Shown here: positions 33,840-40,443 of the stretch, piece after piece
How positions within the stretch are numbered: position 1 is the stretch's first letter
Layout: each line of letters starts with the position of its first letter
Source: Verrucomicrobiia bacterium
Lineage (GTDB): Bacteria; Verrucomicrobiota; Verrucomicrobiia; Verrucomicrobiales; DEV007
Length of the DNA stretch: 42,679 nt
Direction of reading: 5' to 3'
Assembly (NCBI GenBank): GCA_020439945.1
Contig: JAGRPB010000021.1
Coordinates: 1-42,679 of the forward strand
Position numbers and translations under genes: made by a program
The notes under the pieces: generated by a model
Seen by the model: the letters and a program-made list of their open reading frames with translations, nothing else
Database searches by the model: none
Told to the model about the DNA's origin: nothing

Positions 33840-35156
33840 ATGGGGAGATTCGTCATTTGCATCATTCTGGCCCTGCTTGGCGGCACGCAGAACGGCGTGT
33901 CCGCCAGTGTTCACGGGGGTTCCGGCCGAGTTCTCTTTCTCGGCGATTCATTCAGCATCGGAGCGTTTGGCCGCACCCTCGATACCCGCATGCGGGAGGA
34001 CGGGCTCGATGTCTTCACCGTCGTAGCCGGAGGCGCCAGCCCCTACTACTGGCTGAGTTCCTATCAATCCCTGCCCTGCGCGATCGGATACTGGGAAAAA
34101 TCTCCCAAGGACGAACGTCGGCTCGGTTACATCAAGGCTGTCCCGAAAATCGAAGACCTGCTGACCGAGATCCGGCCCGATTTCGTGGTTGTCCAGACCG
34201 GTGTGAATCTCTACGCCACCCTGCGATCCAAGCGTCGGCCCAAGGACGAAAACGTCGAGGAAGTGCGGAGCCTGATCGACCAGATGTGCTTCTCCATCGC
34301 CAAACGCGGCGCCAAATCCTACTGGGTTCTCCCTCCCCATTCCCACGAGGCGCGCTACCCGCTCGATCTGCAGATGGAGCTCGCCAATCTGATGAAGGAC
34401 GTGGTGAAAGAATACAACGGTGCCGTCTTCGAGAGCCAGAAATACACCCACTTCACCGATCCCTACCCCTCGACCGACGGCATTCACTATGGTCCCGATG
34501 ATGCCACGGTCTGGGCCGAGCGAGTGGCTTCCGATTTCAAAGTCTATCTGAACATCAACGCCAGCTACGTCAGCCGAATCCCGATTCGCGCCGAACCCGT
34601 TACCCAGTTGGCCAGTACTTCCACCGACGCCGGAGCCGCCCACGCCGCCATGGCGAGTCCCAAGGCGTCGAACAACCTCCCCCTGCCCAAGGGAATGGTC
34701 CGCGCCTCCAAGAGCGAAGCGAACTTGCCCACCAGCGCCACGGCCGCCGTGCCCGGCTACCAACACCCGGTTGAAGAAAACGCCGCCGAGCCCGCTTCGG
34801 TCGACCCTTCCGCCTTGATCAAGCAGGCCCCCGTGGTCGACCTCACCCTTCGCCTTCTCGAAAAATCGACCCTCCAGAATCTGTCCGACGTCCCCTACAG
34901 TCACGCGCTCGGCGTCTACGAGTATGAAGTGGTCGAAGACAAACTGGGGAACTACCCGCTGAAGAAAATCCGCGTGGCCCACGGCATTGTGTTCAACCGC
35001 AAGTTCACCAGCATCTCCCGCATCGAGCCCGGCCACGAGATCAGCCTCCGTCTTGTGCCCCTTTCTCAATACCGGAGTCTTCAGACCTGGCAGACCGATG
35101 ATGATTTGAGGCCGACTTTCGAACTGCCGCTTTACACGTCCACGCTGGACGATTGA
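33840..35156 (+). CDS. Secreted SGNH/GDSL-hydrolase-like protein
   Basis: A 438-residue exported protein with a signal peptide at about 1-22. The SGNH fold is clear: block I FLGDSFSIG with nucleophile Ser37, block III TGVN with Asn123, and block V DGIHYG with Asp213 and His216. SGNH enzymes cleave or transfer acyl esters on lipids or polysaccharides. A low-complexity linker (about 255-330) is followed by a beta-rich C-terminal domain I do not recognise (VYEYEVVEDKLGNYPLKKI). The catalytic residues look intact. The next gene starts within or just after its stop, so they may act together. A periplasmic O-acetyltransferase or esterase is a reasonable guess. Confidence 0.8.
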   Translation: MGRFVICIILALLGGTQNGVSASVHGGSGRVLFLGDSFSIGAFGRTLDTRMREDGLDVFTVVAGGASPYYWLSSYQSLPCAIGYWEKSPKDERRLGYIKAVPKIEDLLTEIRPDFVVVQTGVNLYATLRSKRRPKDENVEEVRSLIDQMCFSIAKRGAKSYWVLPPHSHEARYPLDLQMELANLMKDVVKEYNGAVFESQKYTHFTDPYPSTDGIHYGPDDATVWAERVASDFKVYLNINASYVSRIPIRAEPVTQLASTSTDAGAAHAAMASPKASNNLPLPKGMVRASKSEANLPTSATAAVPGYQHPVEENAAEPASVDPSALIKQAPVVDLTLRLLEKSTLQNLSDVPYSHALGVYEYEVVEDKLGNYPLKKIRVAHGIVFNRKFTSISRIEPGHEISLRLVPLSQYRSLQTWQTDDDLRPTFELPLYTSTLDD

Positions 35157-35188
35157 CTTCTCCAGCTCAGCCCGCCACGGTATCGGGC

Positions 35189-35767
35189 ATGGAAGCCGTG
35201 CTTTCGAGTCAGGATGCGTCGCGGAAATCAGATTCCGCAGACGGCGTCTGGACGCTCAAGTGGCGCCCCAAAAGGTCCGCCATCTGGGCCTTGCTCCTGA
35301 TGGGAGCCGTTTTCTCGTACTGGATACACAGCTTCTGGGCCGATGGCCTCACCGATTTCGACTGGCTCCCCTGGAACCTTTTTTACACGGCGTTCTTCGC
35401 TTGGTTCGTTGTCAGCGAAGCCCTGAACCTGCTCAACCTCGAGTCGCCCATGCGCATCGAGTTGATCTCGGATTCACCTCCGCGATTGAGAATACTCACC
35501 CGCTCACTTCGCCAACCCATCATCGACGACGGCGACATCCTTCGTTTCACCGGAGACGAAGAGCAGGCCTTCCTCTATTTCATCCCACGAAGTCGGAAGC
35601 AATCGATCTGGTTCAAACCGATCATACCCTGGGCAACCACCGAGGTCTGCCTTGAGATCAGTCACCGTCAATTTGCCACCGATGCGGACTGGCACCGGTT
35701 CCTCTCCCTCGTCAGGAGCTATCCGAAAAAGCTGGAAGCCGACGTCCTCGCCGGACACCAAACCTGA
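35189..35767 (+). CDS. Two-helix membrane protein, unknown function
   Basis: A 192-residue protein. ATG 35189 is chosen; a TTG at 35153 that overlaps the previous stop is possible and would couple translation. Two membrane helices near residues 35-50 (AIWALLLMGAVFSYWIHSFW) and 63-85 enclose a short acidic loop. A soluble C-terminal domain of about 110 residues follows, with beta strands and Trp (SIWFKPIIPWATTEVCLEIS), somewhat like small PH-type domains of membrane proteins. No family recognised. Probably co-transcribed with the SGNH protein. Confidence 0.7.
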   Translation: MEAVLSSQDASRKSDSADGVWTLKWRPKRSAIWALLLMGAVFSYWIHSFWADGLTDFDWLPWNLFYTAFFAWFVVSEALNLLNLESPMRIELISDSPPRLRILTRSLRQPIIDDGDILRFTGDEEQAFLYFIPRSRKQSIWFKPIIPWATTEVCLEISHRQFATDADWHRFLSLVRSYPKKLEADVLAGHQT

Positions 35768-35812
35768 GAGCTTTTCTCTCCCTCTCCACGCCTCCGCGCG
35801 AGCCTCTCTTTC

Positions 35813-37360
35813 TCACAACTCCGGCTCTTCCCAATCGGGAATCCCGCCGTTTTTCATCTGCTCCTCATACCACACCCAGAACGGCCGTGTCGGTGACATC
35901 GGAGTCTCTTCATTGACCATCAACGGACGGGTCTCCTCCCAGAATTGCGCGTAGGCGCTCCGCATCTGCTCGGCGATCTCGGGGTGCTGGTCGATGAGGT
36001 TGATCGTCTGTCCGGGATCCTTCTCCATGTCGAAAAGGGCATCCTTCGGTGACACGCCGTTCTTCCGCTCACGTTCCGAATAACTGATCGCCGTGCCGCC
36101 GCCGACAAAGCGATAGCGTTGATTCCGCACGCCGTAATTCTTCCACTGGTAATCGTCAGGATTCTCTCCCGTTTTCCAACGCCCTTTGTGGGTGAACAGA
36201 TAGCGATCGTCCCAGGGAGCCGACGGGTTTTCGATCAAGGGCAGCAGGCTGCGTCCCTCGACTTGCTTCTCGGGAATTCCCGCTCCGGCGAGCGCCGCCA
36301 GTGTCGGCAGAATGTCGATGTGCGCCGCGATGGTGTCGATGTCGCGATCCGGTTCGATCTTCCCGTCCCAGCGGATGAAAAACGGCACCCTCACCCCGCC
36401 CTCGTCGGCGCTGCCCTTCTGCCCTTTCATCCCGGCATTGTAAAAAAACATCGGGGAACCGGTCTCGTCGTTTCCGAGCGGTTTGCCCGGCCTGCCCGAT
36501 CCACCGCCGGTCATGCCGTTGTCGCTCATGAAGATGATCACCGTGTTCTCGAACAGGTTCCATTCCTCCAACTTGGTCAGCATCCGGCCCAGGTTTTCGT
36601 CGATGTTCTCGATCATCCCGTAGAATCCCGCCGTCTGTTCCTCGAATCCCAGGTCGGTGAAGCGCTTCCGGTTTTTCGGCGGCGCCACGAAGGGTCCGTG
36701 GGGGGCGTTGGTGGCGAGGTAAACGAAAAACGGTTCCTCTTTTTCCTTCTGCTCCTTGATCCAGCCCAGGGCGGCGGAAAAGAAGATGTCGGTGCAGAAC
36801 CCGTGGGTTTTCACGAACTCCCCGTTGTGACGAATCACCGGATCGAAGTAGCTGTTCTGGGGCGCGTCGGCACAGGAACAGTCGTAGGCCTGTCCAATTC
36901 CCCCGGCGCCGTGGATGAAGGCCTCGTCGAAACCGCGCTGATCCGGTTGATGTTCCTTCTCGTCACCGAGGTGCCACTTCCCGAAAATCGCCGAAGTATA
37001 GCCGGCCGTTTTCAACACCTGCGGCAGGATGGTCGCATCCAGCGTCATCCGCTCGCGCTCCAGGATCGTGTGGGTGATGCCGTTCTTCATGGGGTGGCGC
37101 CCCGTCATGATGGCCGAGCGGGTCGGCGAGCAGGTCGGGCTGACGAGGAAACGGGTGAAACGCGTGCTCGTGTCGTAGAGCCGGTCCATGTTGGGCGTCT
37201 TCAGCCACGGATGGCCGTGACGGCCCAACGGGGCATAGCCCTGATCGTCGGTCATCACGAGGATGACGTTCGGTTTCGTGCCCGCCAGTTCGGCGGCGTG
37301 GGCAAGGGACGAAAACATCGCCACCACGGCGATGACGAGGAGACGAAGGGGGTTTTTCAT
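35813..37360 (-). CDS. Secreted formylglycine-dependent sulfatase
   Basis: A 515-residue sulfatase. ATG 37360 is chosen, with CAGGGGC just before it, over a TTG five codons upstream. Signal peptide about 1-22 (cut near LAHAAE). Metal ligands begin in VMTDDQGY (Asp38 and Asp39). The FGly motif is TCSPTRSAIMTG with Cys77. GKWHLGD and IFMSDNGMTGGG complete the active site. Enzymes of this type release sulfate from esters, often arylsulfates or glycan sulfates. It converges on the two-helix protein gene and diverges from the sulfatase-esterase fusion, with two palindromic repeats in the 206 bases between. Confidence 0.96.
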   Translation of the reverse strand: MKNPLRLLVIAVVAMFSSLAHAAELAGTKPNVILVMTDDQGYAPLGRHGHPWLKTPNMDRLYDTSTRFTRFLVSPTCSPTRSAIMTGRHPMKNGITHTILERERMTLDATILPQVLKTAGYTSAIFGKWHLGDEKEHQPDQRGFDEAFIHGAGGIGQAYDCSCADAPQNSYFDPVIRHNGEFVKTHGFCTDIFFSAALGWIKEQKEKEEPFFVYLATNAPHGPFVAPPKNRKRFTDLGFEEQTAGFYGMIENIDENLGRMLTKLEEWNLFENTVIIFMSDNGMTGGGSGRPGKPLGNDETGSPMFFYNAGMKGQKGSADEGGVRVPFFIRWDGKIEPDRDIDTIAAHIDILPTLAALAGAGIPEKQVEGRSLLPLIENPSAPWDDRYLFTHKGRWKTGENPDDYQWKNYGVRNQRYRFVGGGTAISYSERERKNGVSPKDALFDMEKDPGQTINLIDQHPEIAEQMRSAYAQFWEETRPLMVNEETPMSPTRPFWVWYEEQMKNGGIPDWEEPEL

Positions 37361-37370
37361 GCGCCCCTGA

Positions 37371-37407
37371 TTCAACAGGGTCTGGTCACCGAGTCAACCC
37401 TCTTGAA
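37371..37407. repeat. Palindromic repeat, REP-like (family B, copy 2)
   Basis: TTCAACAGGGT (37371-37381) pairs with ACCCTCTTGAA (37397-37407) with one mismatch. The 37-base unit matches the reverse complement of the element at 13045-13083 at about 28 positions, so it is a diverged second copy. Confidence 0.7.
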
Positions 37408-37411
37408 TGCG

Positions 37412-37497
37412 CAAAGGAGGAGCGACAATCCTGTCGCCCGAAGAGCCCGTCGTTCTCGATCGACCAAAGGGCGACAGGATTGTCGCTCCTCCCTCCT
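37412..37497. repeat. Inverted pair of palindromic repeats (family C, REPIN-like)
   Basis: A 24-base sequence with core GAGCGACAATCCTGTCGC (37416-37439) is repeated perfectly in inverted orientation at 37469-37492, 29 bases apart. Each copy is itself a small hairpin (GCGACA / TGTCGC). Another pair lies at 39881-39962. Confidence 0.88.
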
Positions 37498-37566
37498 TGT
37501 TTGAACCACGCGGTCGCGCCGTTCATTTTTCGTGGCATCCTCTGGCCATCGCCTCATCATAGGTTC

Positions 37567-39879
37567 ATGCCAATTCCCCGCCTCGCTTTTCTCTTTGCCC
37601 TGCTGCTCCTCACTGCCGCGGCCTCCTCCGCGGCCCCGCCGGAAAAACCGAATGTCGTCCTCATCCTCGCCGACGACCTCGGCTACGGCGATCTCGCCTG
37701 TTACGGGTCGAAACTGTTTCACACTCCGAATCTCGATCGGCTCGCCGGCGAGGGAATGCGGTTCACCGATTTCTATGTCGCCGCCAATGTCTGCACCCCA
37801 TCGCGGGCGGCCATCATGACGGGCTGCTACGCCAAGCGCGTCGGCCTGCAATACCGCGTCCTGTTTCCCTACTCGCAAGACGGGCTGAACCCCGACGAGA
37901 TCACCCTGGCGGAGGTGCTGAAACCCCAGGGCTACGCGACTGCCTGTTTTGGCAAATGGCACCTGGGCAGCCTGCCCGAATTCCTGCCGGCAAAGCAGGG
38001 TTTCGACGAATACTGGGGACCTCCCTACTCCAACGACATGGGCAATCCTTTCTACGCCCGCACCTCGAAGGGCGAGGAGATCGATTTCCTGGCGCCGCCC
38101 TTGCCCATCTACGACGGCGAAGAAATCGTGGAATCGGAGCCCGACCAGCGTTTCCTGACCCAGCGCCTCACCGAACACGCGATCGATTTTATTGAGCGGC
38201 ACAAGGACGAACCGTTCTTCTGCTATCTGCCGCACTCCATGGTGCACGGTCCCATCGGCGCGTCGCCGCGCTTCCGGGGCCGGTCGAAGGGCGGTTTCTA
38301 CGGCGATGCCGTCGAGGAACTCGACTGGAGCGTCGGCGAAATCGCAAAGACCATCGACCGCCTCGGCCTGACGGAGAAGACCATGATCCTGTTCACCTCC
38401 GACAACGGCGGGGTGGTGCGCAACGACCCGCCGGACTACGGCACCTCGAATGTCGAACCGCTCCGGGGACACAAGAACACCACCTGGGAAGGCGGTCACC
38501 GCGTTCCCTTCATCCTGCGCTGGCCCGGCACCGTTCCCGAGGGCGGAGTGTGCGAGGACATGGCGCTGTCCGTCGATTTCCTGCCGACCATCGCGCGATT
38601 CGCCGGGACGACGGAACCGCGGGACCGCCTCATCGACGGTCGCGACGCCCGCGCCCAGTGGCTCGATGAAGAGGGCGCGAAGAGTCCTCACGAGGCCTAC
38701 TTCTACTACTTCAACAACGACATCCACGCCGTTCGCAGTGGCGACTGGAAGCTGCACGTGAAACGCCCCGACTGGAAACGCGAGGGTTTCGAGGAGAGCG
38801 ATGTCTACCTTTTCAACCTGCGCCAGGACATCGGAGAATCCGAGAACCTCGCCAAGGACTATCCCGAAGTGGTCCAGCGACTCACCGCACTCATTGAAGC
38901 CGAGCGGAAGGACCTCGGTGACGACGGTGTGCCCGATGCACCCGGCGAGGGCGTGCGACCGGTCGGAATGGCCGCCGCGCCGCCCGTGTCCTATCTCCCC
39001 CCGGCGATCGCTGGCATGAAGACCGGCTCGAAAAACCGGGAGTCACTGGAAAAGGCCCTGGGCGCCGCGCCCCGGCTTGCCTACAAGATGCGCGACTGGA
39101 CCTGGGCCGAGGTCGACGGTCAGAAACTCACCCTCGACGCCTGGTGGCCCCACGGTGCCGGTCCCTGGCCCATGGTGGTCTGGGTGCATGGCGGCGGCTG
39201 GCACGCCGGTTTCAAGGAACTCGGCGAGTACACCGCCCGCAAGATCGCTTCCCAAGGCTACGTGGTGCTCAACATCAACTACCGCCTCGCGCCCGATCAT
39301 CCCTTCCCCGCCGCGGTCGAGGATTGCCTCGGCGCCGTCGTCTGGGCCAAGCGCGAAGCCGCCCGTTTCAACGGCGATCCGAACCGCGTCGCCATCGCCG
39401 GGGAATCCGCCGGCGGCAACCTCGCCGCCTTGGCCGCCTACGCCGCCGACAGCGGTCGTTTCCCTCCCACCGGCGCCCGGCCCGGCGATCCCGATCCCTT
39501 CGTCCAGGCCGTCATTCCCGTCTACGGCGCCTTCGACTTGGGACGTTTAGTCACTGCCAAGGATGACCGCGCTGAGCAGCGGACACAGCTTTTCGCCGAA
39601 TACCTGCCGAAAGGCGAAGCCGACTACGCCGCCGCGTCCCCGATCACCTACCTCGATCCCCACGATCCCCCCACCCTCCTGATCTGCGGCGACGCCGATC
39701 ACCTTTACCAACAGTCTGTCGATTTCGACAAAGCGCTGGAACGGCAACAGATCGATCATGACTTCTTCGTTCCCCAGGGAGCCGAGCACGCTTTCATCGT
39801 CTGGGAATGGGAGAGCGACAACAGCCAGGCCGCCTACAAGAAAATGGTCGAGTTCCTTGATCGGACGCTGAAGGAATAG
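37567..39879 (+). CDS. Sulfatase-esterase fusion protein
   Basis: A 770-residue exported two-domain enzyme; ATG 37567 starts a proper signal peptide (about 1-22). Residues 26-470 are a sulfatase: LADDLGYGD (Asp36, Asp37), NVCTPSRAAIMTG with Cys76 as the formylglycine precursor, GKWHLG and FTSDNGG. Residues about 500-770 are an alpha/beta hydrolase of the hormone-sensitive-lipase / BD-FAE esterase type: oxyanion motif HGGGW at 541-545, nucleophile Ser614 in GESAGG, Asp709 or 711 in CGDADHL, and His741 in GAEHAF. Both active sites look intact. Such a fusion would remove sulfate and acyl esters from one polysaccharide. It is flanked on both sides by REPIN-like repeats. Confidence 0.94.
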   Translation: MPIPRLAFLFALLLLTAAASSAAPPEKPNVVLILADDLGYGDLACYGSKLFHTPNLDRLAGEGMRFTDFYVAANVCTPSRAAIMTGCYAKRVGLQYRVLFPYSQDGLNPDEITLAEVLKPQGYATACFGKWHLGSLPEFLPAKQGFDEYWGPPYSNDMGNPFYARTSKGEEIDFLAPPLPIYDGEEIVESEPDQRFLTQRLTEHAIDFIERHKDEPFFCYLPHSMVHGPIGASPRFRGRSKGGFYGDAVEELDWSVGEIAKTIDRLGLTEKTMILFTSDNGGVVRNDPPDYGTSNVEPLRGHKNTTWEGGHRVPFILRWPGTVPEGGVCEDMALSVDFLPTIARFAGTTEPRDRLIDGRDARAQWLDEEGAKSPHEAYFYYFNNDIHAVRSGDWKLHVKRPDWKREGFEESDVYLFNLRQDIGESENLAKDYPEVVQRLTALIEAERKDLGDDGVPDAPGEGVRPVGMAAAPPVSYLPPAIAGMKTGSKNRESLEKALGAAPRLAYKMRDWTWAEVDGQKLTLDAWWPHGAGPWPMVVWVHGGGWHAGFKELGEYTARKIASQGYVVLNINYRLAPDHPFPAAVEDCLGAVVWAKREAARFNGDPNRVAIAGESAGGNLAALAAYAADSGRFPPTGARPGDPDPFVQAVIPVYGAFDLGRLVTAKDDRAEQRTQLFAEYLPKGEADYAAASPITYLDPHDPPTLLICGDADHLYQQSVDFDKALERQQIDHDFFVPQGAEHAFIVWEWESDNSQAAYKKMVEFLDRTLKE

Positions 39880-39880
39880 C

Positions 39881-39962
39881 CAAAGGAGGGGCGACAATCC
39901 TGTCGCCCTTCGTAGGATTGAGCACAATCGAGGCAGTCTGGCGAAAGGAGTGTCGCCTCTCC
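39881..39962. repeat. Inverted pair of palindromic repeats (family C, second pair)
   Basis: 39881-39908 matches 37412-37439 in 27 of 28 bases. An inverted, diverged copy (about 4 mismatches in 23) lies at 39940-39962, 31 bases away. The pair directly follows the stop of the sulfatase-esterase gene and may also act as its terminator. Confidence 0.8.
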
Positions 39963-39964
39963 GT

Positions 39965-40408
39965 TCACCACAATCCCGGCACCAGGCGCTTCGTCTTCCT
40001 CACGTACTCAGCATAGGCGGCATCACGCTTCTCCCAATGACGTTCCTCGATTCGGATTTTTTCAATCAGGACGATCAGGAGAATTCCCCAGAAGCTCGCT
40101 CCGATCATGAGCCCCGACGGCAGGGCGAACATGCCCATCGCCAGCAACAGTCCGGCATACATGGGATGCCGAATGAAGCGATAGGGGCCCCTCTGGACCA
40201 ACTCGGCATTCTCCCCCGGTTCGGGCGTGACCTTCAACTGCCCGAGCCGCATCGCGAGAACGGCACTGGCTCCCAGCGCGAAACCGGCGGCTACTCCGGC
40301 GACAAGCCACGGGTTGCCGAAAACAGCGCGCCACGCCCACCAAATGAGGGTCACGCAGCACCCCGTCTGGACGACCACCAACCATCTGCCCCGTGTCCGT
40401 TCCGACAT
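39965..40408 (-). CDS. Isoprenylcysteine carboxyl methyltransferase-family membrane protein
   Basis: A 147-residue membrane protein with about four hydrophobic helices. GPYRFIRHPMYAG and the C-terminal EERHWEKRDAAYAEY followed by RLVPGLW are the signature of the ICMT/PEMT-like family of small integral methyltransferases, which use S-adenosylmethionine. Bacterial members have few known substrates. The start ATG at 40408 gives the usual length. It begins 35 bases after the stop of the beta-propeller/azurin gene on the same strand, so co-transcription is likely. Confidence 0.88.
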   Translation of the reverse strand: MSERTRGRWLVVVQTGCCVTLIWWAWRAVFGNPWLVAGVAAGFALGASAVLAMRLGQLKVTPEPGENAELVQRGPYRFIRHPMYAGLLLAMGMFALPSGLMIGASFWGILLIVLIEKIRIEERHWEKRDAAYAEYVRKTKRLVPGLW

Positions 40409-40443
40409 CGCTCACTGAAAACTGAATGCTGAAAACCGAAAAC

